Part shown: piece by piece, positions 31,752 to 40,634 of the stretch | Layout of the letters: each line of letters starts with the position of its first letter | Numbering within the stretch: position 1 is the stretch's first letter | NCBI RefSeq assembly: GCF_003710815.1 | Contig: NZ_RHHP01000030.1 | Span: 1 to 51,623 of the forward strand | Source of the DNA: Brevibacillus centrosporus | GTDB taxonomy: Bacteria > Bacillota > Bacilli > Brevibacillales > Brevibacillaceae | Direction of reading: 5' to 3' | DNA: 51,623 nucleotides | Notes under the pieces: generated by a model | The model's database searches: none | Seen by the model: the letters and a program-made list of their open reading frames with translations, nothing else | Told to the model about the DNA's origin: nothing | Position numbers and translations under genes: made by a program

Positions 31752-31785
31752 AAATCCCCATCACCCGACTAGGGTATGGGGATTT
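31752..31785. terminator. Terminator between IclR and kinase genes
   Basis: AAATCCCCAT (31752-31761) pairs with ATGGGGATTT (31776-31785). It serves both converging genes; the kinase stop codon overlaps its end. Confidence 0.75.
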
Positions 31786-33034
31786 ACTCTTGGTAAGGAA
31801 AGATGATCGAAAATTTTGTGCCGACATTAGGTTTACTGTTCACGGTCACGGTACCACCGATTGTGTGGATGACATGATAGGAATACGTCAGGCCAAGTCC
31901 GGTTCCACTCGACTTTGTAGAAAAATAAATGGACCCCAAACGCTTCATCTGGCCCTCATCCATTCCTACGCCATTATCCTTGATGATGAGAATCGCTTTG
32001 CCTTCCTCGACTACCAGCGACAGGAACACTCTCCCTTTCCTTACGTTCGTACAGGCTTCAATCGCATTTTTGATAAAGTTCACGAGCACCTGCTTGATCT
32101 CATCCGGGTTGGCCATGATGATGACGGAAATATCAGGTGCGCGCACTTCCAATTCGACATTGTGCAAAATCGCAAAAGGGGACATCACAGCTCGCATGAC
32201 CTTTAATAGCTCTACGACGTTAACCTGCTCATGTCGGTTTGTCAAAGGCTTGGAAATAGCCAGATACTCCGAGAGAATCATTTCCGTGCGCTGGATTTCG
32301 TCCATGCAGATGTTCATATACTGGGCGCTTTTCGTGAAGTCATGCGGATTCTCCTGCATCAAACGCAAAAAGCCCTTTACTGCCGTAAGCGGGTTTCGCA
32401 CCTCATGAGCGAGCGAGGCTGCGACATGACTCATCGTCTCGATTTTTTCATTTTGCGCATGCTTGATAAAGATCTCCTTGTCCGATACGGATGTACTGAA
32501 CAAGGACATCAGAATCCAGATACCGAGTATGTTTGGCAAGGGGATGACCAGCAGGTGATACGTCAAGTGTTTAACAAAATAGTGGGGGAGGTAGAAGTAG
32601 GTAAGAGTTAAGGCGATGATGGAAAACAATACGCCCGCCAATATTGTGAAAAACGTTTTTCGGTGAGTAGCTTTGTAGGTTCTGTACATGAGGAGGGACA
32701 CCGAAAAGGAGAAGACGGAAATGACCAAGGCGATAAACAAGCCATCGCCGCCCAGGTAGAGACGATAAAGGACGAATTCGCCCAGCAAAATCAAGCCTGT
32801 CTGGACACCGCCATAAACAAGCGCGAAAAACATGATGACGTAGCGAACGTCAAAGATGACTCCTTCTACTACGCTTGACGAAAACGTCATGGCGAGGAAT
32901 AAACTGATCGAACTCGTAACCAGGATGAAGGACTGGCTAAAATTTCTCATTTTATCCCGGTAGTAGATATTGAACAGGACAAAAGGGATCAGGACAAAAA
33001 ACATTTGAAGAATGACTTCTTTTAATAGGCTCAT
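31784..33034 (-). CDS. KinB-like sensor histidine kinase
   Basis: The 416-residue protein has five to six membrane segments in residues 1-185 (5TM-5TMR_LYT-like sensor), then the dimerisation/phosphoacceptor helix HVAASLAHEVRNPLTAVKGF with the His, and the ATPase domain (N box VLVNFIKNAIEA, G1 DNGVGMDEGQ, G2 SSGTGLGLTYSYHVI). No response regulator is next to it, as for the sporulation kinases KinB/KinD, which feed Spo0F. It is an orphan; a phosphorelay input role is inference from family and layout. Confidence 0.9.
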   Translation of the reverse strand: MSLLKEVILQMFFVLIPFVLFNIYYRDKMRNFSQSFILVTSSISLFLAMTFSSSVVEGVIFDVRYVIMFFALVYGGVQTGLILLGEFVLYRLYLGGDGLFIALVISVFSFSVSLLMYRTYKATHRKTFFTILAGVLFSIIALTLTYFYLPHYFVKHLTYHLLVIPLPNILGIWILMSLFSTSVSDKEIFIKHAQNEKIETMSHVAASLAHEVRNPLTAVKGFLRLMQENPHDFTKSAQYMNICMDEIQRTEMILSEYLAISKPLTNRHEQVNVVELLKVMRAVMSPFAILHNVELEVRAPDISVIIMANPDEIKQVLVNFIKNAIEACTNVRKGRVFLSLVVEEGKAILIIKDNGVGMDEGQMKRLGSIYFSTKSSGTGLGLTYSYHVIHTIGGTVTVNSKPNVGTKFSIIFPYQE

Positions 33035-33161
33035 CGTGCATCTCCACCGCAGACTGGCTCTGAATCTCCACCGTTATTTCGACATGGAATACGACAATCC
33101 CTCCCAAGATTCGAGTATCAAATTTGTCACAATAAAGAAACATCTCCTAAAAAAGTCCTAG

Positions 33162-33191
33162 TTGACAGGTGGGCAATGGATTGATTATAGT
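33162..33191 (+). promoter_or_regulatory. Sigma-A promoter of S-box operon
   Basis: TTGACA (33162-33167) and TATAGT (33186-33191) with an 18-bp spacer lie about 40 bp before the riboswitch aptamer. Confidence 0.75.
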
Positions 33192-33229
33192 CTGTATATA
33201 TTCAAGAAACGTTTTGAAAATAATAACTA

Positions 33230-33403
33230 CTCTTATCCAGAGAAGGCTGAGGGAATGGCCCTATGAAGCCCGGCAACCTAGCACGTGAGATCTATTGTCT
33301 CCCGCGCCAAGGTGCTAACTCCACCAGGTAGAGATACCTGATAGATAAGAGGCGGAATATCGTGCTGACGATTTTAGCCTCTTTCTGGTGGAAAGAGGCT
33401 TTT
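33230..33403 (+). promoter_or_regulatory. SAM-I riboswitch (S-box) with terminator
   Basis: The aptamer is framed by P1 arms CTCTTATC (33230-33237) and GATAAGAG (33344-33351). Inside are the S-box marks AGAGAAGGCTGAGGGA, GGCCC and AAGCCCGGCAACC. Downstream, AGCCTCTTTC/GAAAGAGGCT (33376-33400) and T residues form the terminator, whose left arm can also pair with the 3' P1 strand AAGAGGC to make the antiterminator. High SAM should stop transcription of the ABC importer that follows. Confidence 0.95.
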
Positions 33404-33461
33404 CTAATGGGCAAAAACTAGCTCCTTTCTGCGATGAGTTCACAAAAAAGGGGGAACATCC

Positions 33462-34484
33462 ATGAAAAAGAAATTTGGTCTGCTCGTGACTCTTGCATTG
33501 ACAGCATCGCTCGCCCTGACAGCGTGCGGAAACGGTGGAGGGGCAGCTGCTCCGAACGGCGCAAACGGCGCTTCCGGCGAGAAAGCAAAGAAAATCGCAT
33601 TAATTATGCGCCAAAATGTGGGAACGTTCTCGGCGCAGTACATCAACGGAGTGAAAAAAGAAGTGGAGAAAAACGGCGGAGAGCTGACTGTTTTCAATGC
33701 AGACACCGATCTGGCGAAAATGGCTTCCAACCTGGATGCAGCGGTAAACCAGCACTTTGACGGAATTCTGATCGACCACGGTACGGCAGAAGCCCTGCAG
33801 CAAGGCACCCAAAAGGCAGTAGACAAGAAGATCCCGGTCGTACTCTTTGACACCGATATCAAAATCGCAGGGGTTCCAACCGTTGCCCAGGACGACCAAA
33901 AGCTGGCTGACCTGAGCCTCGAGAAGCTGGCTGCGGACAACGGCAACAAAGGAAACATCGTAAAAATCTGGGTGGCTGGCTTTGCGCCAATGGAAAAACG
34001 CCAAATCACCTATGATGCGTTCTTGAAGAAATATCCAGACATCAAGGAAGTAGCGGCTTTCGGTTCGGCTACCAACAATACTGCTTTGGATACACAATCT
34101 CAAATGGAAGCGATCCTGAAGAAATATCCAAACAAAGGCGACATCACAGCGGTATGGGCAGCATGGGATGAGTTCGGAAAAGGTGCTACGCGTGCGATTC
34201 AGCAAGCAGGACGCACCGAGATTAAAGTATACTCCATCGACCTGAGTGACGAAGACCTGCAAATGATCCAAGAGCCAAATTCTCCTTGGACAGCAACAGC
34301 TGCGGTAGACCCATCCAACATCGGTCGCATCCAGGCTGAAACAGTGTTCAAAAAGATCAAAGGCGAGGAAGTACCAGACAACGTAAATCTGAACCCAGTG
34401 CTCGTACAACAATCGGACCTGCCAAAAGACAAAAAAGTAACGATGGCTGATCTTTCCCAATACGTGCAAGAGTGGGGCAAATAA
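33462..34484 (+). CDS. Ribose-type ABC transporter, substrate-binding lipoprotein
   Basis: The 340-residue protein has a lipoprotein signal (ALTAC, Cys near residue 22) and a Gly/Ala/Asn tether, then a periplasmic-binding-protein type 1 fold (Peripla_BP_4): KIALIMRQNVGTFSAQYING, FDGILIDHGTAEALQQGTQK, PVVLFDTDIKIAG, DITAVWAAWDEFGKGATRAI. Family members bind sugars. The S-box before it points to a substrate of methionine metabolism; methylthioribose is an attractive guess, since S-box-controlled transporters have been proposed for it. A terminator after it favours high level of this subunit. Confidence 0.9.
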   Translation: MKKKFGLLVTLALTASLALTACGNGGGAAAPNGANGASGEKAKKIALIMRQNVGTFSAQYINGVKKEVEKNGGELTVFNADTDLAKMASNLDAAVNQHFDGILIDHGTAEALQQGTQKAVDKKIPVVLFDTDIKIAGVPTVAQDDQKLADLSLEKLAADNGNKGNIVKIWVAGFAPMEKRQITYDAFLKKYPDIKEVAAFGSATNNTALDTQSQMEAILKKYPNKGDITAVWAAWDEFGKGATRAIQQAGRTEIKVYSIDLSDEDLQMIQEPNSPWTATAAVDPSNIGRIQAETVFKKIKGEEVPDNVNLNPVLVQQSDLPKDKKVTMADLSQYVQEWGK

Positions 34485-34509
34485 GATTGTATAGATGAAA
34501 GGATTGGCT

Positions 34510-34536
34510 ATTCCCGTTGAACCTCTCAACGGGAAT
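34510..34536 (+). terminator. Partial terminator after binding-protein gene
   Basis: ATTCCCGTTGA pairs perfectly with TCAACGGGAAT across a five-base loop; a T-rich stretch follows. It lies between the binding-protein and ATPase genes. Confidence 0.7.
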
Positions 34537-34605
34537 CTTCCTTATTTATAGAAAAGAATGGATGGATTTCTTAGCCAGTAAAAGCGCAACTAGGGGGTGG
34601 ATAGA

Positions 34606-36096
34606 TTGTCAACTTTACACATGCAAGGCATCGAGAAGCAGTTCTCCGGAGTGCCTGCGCTGCGAACCGTTGATTTTGAAGTGAAGGCAGGGGAGGTTCA
34701 CGCGCTGCTTGGAGCGAACGGAGCGGGAAAAAGCACGCTGATGAAAATTCTTACGGGTGCCTACCAGGCAGATGGTGGATCCATTTCGATTGACGGTCAA
34801 GCGGTCCAGATACAATCCCCGCAGGATGCCAAGGCGCTGGGAATTCAATGTGTCTATCAGGAAGTCGATACGGCTTTGGTGCCGTATTTGAGTGTAGCGG
34901 AAAACATATTGCTGGATCAGCTCGTCCAGGACAAAGTCTCGAGCTTCGTAAGCTGGCAGCGTTTATACGCTCAGTCCGAAGAGCTGCTCCGTGGATTCGG
35001 ATTCTCCATTCCCGTTCAAATGACAGTAGAAGAATGCTCACTGTCGGAAAAGCAGCTCATTCTCATCGCACGGGCGACTGTGCAAAAGGCCAAGTTTGTC
35101 ATTTTCGATGAACCGACTGCTCCCCTGAGCACAAAGGAAAGTGAGCGGCTGTTTCACATTATCGCCCAGCTGAAAAAGGCAGGCGTCGGTATTATCTACA
35201 TTTCTCACCGTCTTCCGGAAATCTTTGAAATTTGTGATCGCATCACCATCATGCGTGACGGTCAGCACGTGATTACGACGGAAACACAGGCGACCAATAT
35301 GGATGAGGTCATCAGCCACATGCTCGGAAAAAGCTTTGCGGAGGAGTTCCCGAAAGCTGTTGTCGAGATTGGGGAGCCGATCTTTGAAGTCATCGGTGCC
35401 AGGGGCGGAAAGGTGCGCCATGCCGATCTGACTGTACGTGAGGGAGAGATCGTCGGAGTCGTCGGCCTCGTGGGTGCCGGGAAAACCGAGCTTGCCCGCT
35501 TGCTGTTCGGAGCGGACGCGGCAGAAGCGGGAGAGATCAAGCTCAAAGGAACACAGCTGCGTATCCGTACACCAAAAGACGCCGTGGATGCGGGGATCGT
35601 TCTCGTGCCGGAGGAAAGGCGAAAAGAAGGCATCTTCGTAGAGGAATCCGTAAAGAGCAACCTGTCAGTGGCAACGATCTCCAAGTGGTCCCCGTTCGGC
35701 TTTATCCGCAGCGGATTGGAAGTGGGTCTGGCGAAGGAGCTGGTGCAGCGCCTGGGTGTGAAGACAGCGGATATTAGCCAGCTGGTTGGATTTCTCAGCG
35801 GGGGAAACCAGCAGAAGGTCGCGATCGGCAAATGGCTGGAGACGGACGCCAGCATCTTCATGTTCGATGAGCCGACCAAGGGCGTTGACATTGGAGCAAA
35901 AAGCGATATTTACCGGCTGATCGGGAACCTGGCTGAGCAGAAAAAAGGCGTACTCTACTTCTCCTGCGAGTTCCAGGAGGTTATCGGGATCGCGGATCGA
36001 GTTCTCATCATGTTTGAGGGCCAGATCGTAAAGGAACTGAGTCGCGATCAAGCGACACAAGAATTGATCATGTATTATGCTAGCGGAGGTGAGTAG
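34606..36096 (+). CDS. Ribose-type ABC transporter, duplicated ATPase (RbsA-like)
   Basis: AGGGGGTG seven bases before TTG 34606 fits better than GTG 34597; product about 496 residues. Two ABC domains are joined: the first with Walker A GANGAGKST and signature SLSEKQLILIARA, the second (from ~245) with GLVGAGKTE and LSGGNQQKVAIGKW, DEPTKGVDIGAKSD. As usual in RbsA/MglA proteins the two sites differ, and the first signature is degenerate. It powers the permease at 36098. Confidence 0.93.
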   Translation: MSTLHMQGIEKQFSGVPALRTVDFEVKAGEVHALLGANGAGKSTLMKILTGAYQADGGSISIDGQAVQIQSPQDAKALGIQCVYQEVDTALVPYLSVAENILLDQLVQDKVSSFVSWQRLYAQSEELLRGFGFSIPVQMTVEECSLSEKQLILIARATVQKAKFVIFDEPTAPLSTKESERLFHIIAQLKKAGVGIIYISHRLPEIFEICDRITIMRDGQHVITTETQATNMDEVISHMLGKSFAEEFPKAVVEIGEPIFEVIGARGGKVRHADLTVREGEIVGVVGLVGAGKTELARLLFGADAAEAGEIKLKGTQLRIRTPKDAVDAGIVLVPEERRKEGIFVEESVKSNLSVATISKWSPFGFIRSGLEVGLAKELVQRLGVKTADISQLVGFLSGGNQQKVAIGKWLETDASIFMFDEPTKGVDIGAKSDIYRLIGNLAEQKKGVLYFSCEFQEVIGIADRVLIMFEGQIVKELSRDQATQELIMYYASGGE

Positions 36097-36097
36097 T

Positions 36098-37096
36098 GTG
36101 GAAGGCAAGAAATTCAGTCTCTTTGATTTTGTATACAAATACGGAACGGTAGCGGTGATCGTCATCGTCATGCTGGTGTTCAGCCTGACCAACCCGTATT
36201 TCTTTACCTATGACAACATTACCGACATCCTGCGGTCCATCTCGATTGTGACCTTTGTTGCTATCGGTGTGACGTTTTCCCTGATTGTGGGTGGATTTGA
36301 TCTCTCTGTAGGCTCGACGGTGTCCTTGACGACTGTCGTCGCGGCCTCCATGATGGTCTGGCATGAGCAAGGTCCTTTGGTTACCCTGCTTGCACCTATC
36401 GTCCTGAGCCTTCTCGTCGGACTGATCAATGCACTGCTGGTCGTAAAAATCCGCATTCCGGATTTGCTGGCTACACTGGCGATGCTCTACATTGTAAACG
36501 GGATTCATATGACCTATTCCAAAGGCTACTCCATCTATGCGAACATGCCGATGGAGGATGGCTCAGTCGCGCCTGGTAAATTCCAGGAATGGTTCCTGTG
36601 GCTGGGACAAGGGGAGATCGCTTCTGTTCCTGTGCCTGTTATCTTGACCTTCCTGCTCGTAGTCGTCACGCATATTTACTTGACCTACACACGTCAGGGA
36701 CGGATGCTGTACATGACGGGTGGAAACCTGGAGGCAGCACGTCTCTCCGGTATTCCGGTTGATCGCTATCGCACGCTAGCTTACGTCTTGTCTGCGCTTT
36801 TCGCGGGTCTCGGCGGGATGCTCCTCGCTGCGCGCATCGGTACCGGTCAGGTCAGCAGCGGCGGCTCGATGCTGATGGACGCGGTAGCGGCGGCTTTCGT
36901 AGGCTTCTCTGTTTTCGGTGCCGGGAAACCGAACGTCTTTGGTACTTTTGTAGGCGCGATCCTGATCGGGGTGCTGTTGAACGGAATGACGATGCTCAAC
37001 CTGCCTTACTACGCCTACGATATTGTCAAAGGGGTCGTATTGGCGCTGGCTTTGGCTGTGACGTACTATCAGCTGCGCCGGAAGAGAAAGGCTTAG
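36098..37096 (+). CDS. Ribose-type ABC transporter, permease (RbsC-like)
   Basis: GGAGGTGA six bases before GTG 36098 sets the start, one base after the ATPase stop; an upstream ATG 36077 overlaps it. The 332-residue protein has eight to ten membrane segments and RbsC family parts: FVAIGVTFSLIVGGFDLSVG, DLLATLAMLYIVNGI, YMTGGNLEAARLSGIPVDRY, GSMLMDAVAAAFVGFSVFGA. It closes the S-box-controlled importer. Confidence 0.93.
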   Translation: MEGKKFSLFDFVYKYGTVAVIVIVMLVFSLTNPYFFTYDNITDILRSISIVTFVAIGVTFSLIVGGFDLSVGSTVSLTTVVAASMMVWHEQGPLVTLLAPIVLSLLVGLINALLVVKIRIPDLLATLAMLYIVNGIHMTYSKGYSIYANMPMEDGSVAPGKFQEWFLWLGQGEIASVPVPVILTFLLVVVTHIYLTYTRQGRMLYMTGGNLEAARLSGIPVDRYRTLAYVLSALFAGLGGMLLAARIGTGQVSSGGSMLMDAVAAAFVGFSVFGAGKPNVFGTFVGAILIGVLLNGMTMLNLPYYAYDIVKGVVLALALAVTYYQLRRKRKA

Positions 37097-37121
37097 GAAT
37101 GCAGCTACCTGGCTTGAGACT

Positions 37122-37155
37122 GCGGGACTCTTATCATGGAAGGGTTCCGCTCTTT
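37122..37155 (+). terminator. Terminator of S-box operon
   Basis: GCGGGAC (37122-37128) pairs with GTTCCGC (37144-37150, one wobble), followed by a T-run. Confidence 0.5.
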
Positions 37156-37246
37156 TTGCACCCATTCGCGCCTACATCCCCGGGAGAGGTTTTTTTACGC
37201 TCCTCCTGAGATATAATGAAGCGAACGATTTTGTCGAAAGGACGGT

Positions 37247-37918
37247 ATGGGAATGGCCAGAAGAGAAATCCAAGTCAAACGAATGCTGCAGTATTTTGTG
37301 GAGGCGACGGTAGAGCTGATCGAAGAAGAAGGCATCGAAAATGTAAGTGCGCGCAAAATCGGCGAGCGTGCGGGCTATACCAGCTCGACGATCTACAACT
37401 ATTTTGATGAGCTGTCGCATTTGATCTACTTTGCGTCTATGCGTTTTGTAAAGGAATATTTGCAAGAGCTTCCGGAATATCTGGCGCGTGGGAATACGTA
37501 CGTAGAGAAGTACATCTCGAGCTGGGAGTGTTTTTGCAAGCATTCTTTTGAAAAACCGCAAATTTACCATGCCCTCTATATCGCCGATTTGGGGAAGAAG
37601 ACGGACGAGATGGTCAATCATTATTTCTCCATCTATTCGAGTGATCTGATCGGCTTCACGGACGAAATCAAGCCGATGCTCTACGACCCGGATTTGACCT
37701 CTCGCAGCAAGGCGCTTTTGGAGCTGGCACAAAAGGAGCAGGACATCGAGGCCACAACGATTGAAGAGGTAAATGAGATGTGCGTCCTGATCTGGGAAGG
37801 GATGATCACGACTGTTTTGAACAAAAGACGGGACATGAAGCCGGAAGAGGCCGCAGAAAAAACGATGAGGTACATCCGCAATATGATGAGTCCTTTGCAA
37901 GAGGGGCAAGCAAGGTAA
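37247..37918 (+). CDS. TetR-family repressor
   Basis: The 223-residue protein has the TetR helix-turn-helix (LIEEEGIENVSARKIGERAG, YTSSTIYNYFDELSHLI) at residues 20-65 and an all-helical ligand domain. AAAGGA precedes the ATG. A perfect 16-bp palindrome stands at 37973-37988, just after its end and before the amidohydrolase gene, in a promoter, so it probably represses that operon. No ligand can be named. Confidence 0.88.
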   Translation: MGMARREIQVKRMLQYFVEATVELIEEEGIENVSARKIGERAGYTSSTIYNYFDELSHLIYFASMRFVKEYLQELPEYLARGNTYVEKYISSWECFCKHSFEKPQIYHALYIADLGKKTDEMVNHYFSIYSSDLIGFTDEIKPMLYDPDLTSRSKALLELAQKEQDIEATTIEEVNEMCVLIWEGMITTVLNKRRDMKPEEAAEKTMRYIRNMMSPLQEGQAR

Positions 37919-37928
37919 GTATTTTCAC

Positions 37929-37957
37929 TTGACCCTCGTTTTTCAGGGGCTCATAAT
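37929..37957 (+). promoter_or_regulatory. Sigma-A promoter of amidohydrolase/Rieske operon
   Basis: TTGACC (37929-37934) and CATAAT (37952-37957), 17-bp spacer. The palindrome at 37973 covers the start of transcription. Confidence 0.6.
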
Positions 37958-37972
37958 AGATTTATATCAAAA

Positions 37973-37988
37973 TATGAACGCGTTCATA
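37973..37988. promoter_or_regulatory. 16-bp palindromic operator for TetR protein
   Basis: TATGAACGCGTTCATA is perfectly symmetric. It lies about 15 bp after the -10 box and 45 bp before the amidohydrolase start, with the TetR gene directly upstream. Confidence 0.7.
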
Positions 37989-38032
37989 AATTGAACTTAG
38001 TAACGAAATGATTGGGTAAGGGTGGGAGAGGC

Positions 38033-39145
38033 GTGACAACCAGAGAAAAGCATAATGGGTTAATCGACTGCGACGTGCATCCGGTCCTGAGCGATTTTAA
38101 CGAATTGGTCCCGTATCTTGATGAATCCATTCAGCAGTACATGAACATCGGCAAGTTTGCCAAGGGCGCTCTGAGCAAGCAAAACAGCGGCTCCTTCAAA
38201 TTCCCGGCTTCGGCCTACGCGAATCCGCTTCCTGTTCCATTGCGGGCAGATGCGTTTCCGCCGAACGGTGACATTCCCGGGAGCGATCCTGCATTCCTGG
38301 CGAGTGATTTGCTCGATCGTTGCCAGACGGATTATGCGATTTTAAACATTGGGCATGGAACGATGTCTGCCTTTCACAATGTGGAGGTCGCTGCCAAGTA
38401 CACGTCTGCCGCCAATGATTGGCTCTATGACAAATGGGTGAAAAGCGATCCGCGTTACCGAATGACGATGGAGATTACGCCGCTTGATCCAGCGCTTGCT
38501 GTACAGGAAATCGAACGGATCGGGAAGCGCCCCGAAATTGTAGGGATTAACATGCATTGTGTGAATATTCCGTTAGGCAAACGCCATTATTGGCCCATCT
38601 ACGAGATCGCCGAAGCGTATAATCTGCCCATCGTGCTGCATCCTGATACGGAGGGAACCGGGGAATATGCTGCCAGCTTTGGGGTAGGGCCTGCTTCGAC
38701 TTATATGGAGTGGCATACTTCTCTTGGACTGATCGGACAGCGCAACGTGATCAGTCTGGTGTGTGAGGGTGTCTTCGAGCGGTTCCCCAATCTGAAAGTA
38801 AACTTCATCGAGTACGGCTTCTCCTGGATCGCACCTACGATGTGGCGCATGGATAAAAACTGGAAGGCGCTGCGCCATGAAGTGCCATGGGTCAAAATGC
38901 TCCCGAGCGAGTATATCCGCAGAAACATCCGCTTTGGCACACAGCCGATTGAAGAGCCTGCTCGCCCGAAGGATTTGGTTGAACTGATTCAAATGATTGA
39001 TGCCGAGCACATGCTGCTGTTCTGCAGTGATTACCCGCACTGGGACGGAGACGAGCTGGACCGCGCCTTCCTCCATTTTCCCAAACAGCTGCGGCATAAA
39101 GTCTTTTACGAAAATCCGCTGGCATCATTTCGCCTACAACCTTAG
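38033..39145 (+). CDS. Amidohydrolase 2 family metal-dependent hydrolase/decarboxylase
   Basis: GGTGGGAG before GTG 38033 gives 370 residues; the longer frame from TTG 38012 is less likely. The protein is a PF04909 TIM barrel: DCDVHP at the N-terminus (first metal ligands), PIVLHPDTEG (His in the middle), FERFPNLKVNFIEYG, and CSDYPHWDGD near the C-terminus (metal Asp). These enzymes hydrolyse amides or lactones or decarboxylate aromatic and semialdehyde compounds. The Rieske protein 19 bp downstream suggests an aromatic or oxidative pathway. The true reaction is not known. Confidence 0.85.
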   Translation: MTTREKHNGLIDCDVHPVLSDFNELVPYLDESIQQYMNIGKFAKGALSKQNSGSFKFPASAYANPLPVPLRADAFPPNGDIPGSDPAFLASDLLDRCQTDYAILNIGHGTMSAFHNVEVAAKYTSAANDWLYDKWVKSDPRYRMTMEITPLDPALAVQEIERIGKRPEIVGINMHCVNIPLGKRHYWPIYEIAEAYNLPIVLHPDTEGTGEYAASFGVGPASTYMEWHTSLGLIGQRNVISLVCEGVFERFPNLKVNFIEYGFSWIAPTMWRMDKNWKALRHEVPWVKMLPSEYIRRNIRFGTQPIEEPARPKDLVELIQMIDAEHMLLFCSDYPHWDGDELDRAFLHFPKQLRHKVFYENPLASFRLQP

Positions 39146-39163
39146 AAAAGGAGCACGAGCATC

Positions 39164-39577
39164 ATGAGATCACAGGAAAAACATCGTCTCGTCTTGTGTT
39201 CCGCAGAGGAGCTGCGGGAGGGAGAGCGCAGGCTTTTTGAGGTAGACGGAGTCGAGATCGGCCTGATCCGGGCGGAAGGAACCTGCTATGCCTTTCGCAA
39301 CAGCTGTCCTCATCAAGGTGTACCGATGCTGTATGGATCGGTCGTAGGGACGATGCTGCCATCCGAGCCACAGGAGTACGTGTATGGGCTCCACAATGAA
39401 ATCATTCGCTGCCCGCTGCATGGATGGGAGTTCAACCTGAAAACAGGCAAAGCGCTTTTTTCCCCTCAGGTTTCCATCAAGATGTACGACGCAAAAGAAG
39501 AGGACGACGAGATCGTACTGTATCTGGACCGAGAGCCACAGCAGATCGTTCAAAAGCAGTTCGCCTGTGCGTTGTGA
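39164..39577 (+). CDS. Rieske [2Fe-2S] protein
   Basis: The 137-residue protein has the Rieske ligands CPHQGVPM (C-x-H) and CPLHGWEF (C-x2-H), separated by about 40 residues with the insert YGSVVGTMLPSEPQEYVYGL. The length fits a ferredoxin component rather than an oxygenase alpha subunit. AAAGGAG precedes the ATG. It would pass electrons to an oxygenase that is not encoded in the window, or act together with the amidohydrolase, with which it forms the TetR-controlled operon. Confidence 0.9.
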   Translation: MRSQEKHRLVLCSAEELREGERRLFEVDGVEIGLIRAEGTCYAFRNSCPHQGVPMLYGSVVGTMLPSEPQEYVYGLHNEIIRCPLHGWEFNLKTGKALFSPQVSIKMYDAKEEDDEIVLYLDREPQQIVQKQFACAL

Positions 39578-39599
39578 GAGATGATTTGAAAAACTGTAC

Positions 39600-39628
39600 T
39601 TGACGTAAGGAAATAAAAGGATTACGAT
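39600..39628 (+). promoter_or_regulatory. Sigma-A promoter of MetQ-like gene
   Basis: TTGACG (39600-39605) and TACGAT (39623-39628) with a 17-bp spacer lie about 50 bp before the lipoprotein gene. Confidence 0.65.
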
Positions 39629-39679
39629 CTAATTCGTATTATTCGCATCGGAAAACATAGTTATTCTAGGGAGGTCAAC

Positions 39680-40531
39680 ATGAAGAAATCGTACGTATCC
39701 CTATTCCTGTCGCTCGTAGTTGCACTTATGGTAGCTGGTTGCGGAGGCGGACAGGGACAAGCTCCGCAAGCAGGTGGAGAAGCGAATGCAGGGAATGCTG
39801 GCGCAGGGCAAGTGGAAAAGCTGAAGGTCGGTATCATGTCCGGTCCTGAAGAAGACATCTGGAAAGTGGTAAAGGAAGTAGCGGCCAAGGATAGCCTGGA
39901 TCTAGAGCTCATCGTATTCAGTGACTACGTACAGCCGAACAAGGTACTGGAAGATGGACAGTTGGATGCAAATGCGTTCCAGCACGTGCCGTACCTGGAG
40001 GAATTCAATGCCGGTCAAGGCACGCATATCGTGAAGCTGGCTGACACGATCAACTATCCGATCGGGATGTACTCCAAAAAAGTCAAAGACGTATCGGAAT
40101 TGAAGGAAGGCGATCTCGTCGGTTTGCCGAACGATCCGACGAACGGAGCGAGAGCGCTGATTCTATTTGAACAAGCAGGTCTGATCAAGCTGAAGGAAGG
40201 CGTCGGCGTAAAAGCGACTGTTCGCGATATCGTTGACAATCCGAAGAAGCTGGAGTTCAAGGAAATGGACGCAGCCTTCCTGACCAAAGCGCTGGACGAC
40301 TTGGCTGCTGCAGTCATCAACAGCAACTTTGCCATCGAAAGCGGTCTGGTTCCGACCAAAGATGCGATTTTCATGGAGCCAAAGGATTCTCCGTGGGTGA
40401 ACATCATTGCGGTACGGGAGGCGGACAAAGACAAGCCTGTTTTCCAAAAGCTTGTGAAAGCCTTCCATTCGGATGAAGTGAAAAAGCTGGTGACAGAAAA
40501 ATACGGAGATTCGATGGTTACGGCTTGGTAA
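39680..40531 (+). CDS. NLPA-type (MetQ-like) lipoprotein
   Basis: The 283-residue protein has a lipobox VAGC (Cys near residue 21) and a Gly/Ala/Gln tether. The fold is that of NLPA/MetQ methionine-binding proteins: KVGIMSGPEEDIWKVVKEVA, LIVFSDYVQPNKVLEDGQLD, NAFQHVPYLEEFNAGQG, YPIGMYSKKVKDVSELKEGD. No MetN or MetI genes stand beside it, and no S-box precedes it. Orphan MetQ copies can serve an importer encoded elsewhere, or bind a related amino-acid. The next gene is a sarcosine-oxidase-like enzyme, so a common role in N-methyl amino-acid use is possible. Confidence 0.88.
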   Translation: MKKSYVSLFLSLVVALMVAGCGGGQGQAPQAGGEANAGNAGAGQVEKLKVGIMSGPEEDIWKVVKEVAAKDSLDLELIVFSDYVQPNKVLEDGQLDANAFQHVPYLEEFNAGQGTHIVKLADTINYPIGMYSKKVKDVSELKEGDLVGLPNDPTNGARALILFEQAGLIKLKEGVGVKATVRDIVDNPKKLEFKEMDAAFLTKALDDLAAAVINSNFAIESGLVPTKDAIFMEPKDSPWVNIIAVREADKDKPVFQKLVKAFHSDEVKKLVTEKYGDSMVTAW

Positions 40532-40634
40532 TCGAGTGAATCTAACCATTCTTTGATGAAAAGGTCTTCTTCCTGTATGGGAGGGGACCCTTTTCTTTAG
40601 ACATAAAGGCACGGAAAAGGAAGGGGGAAACGAA

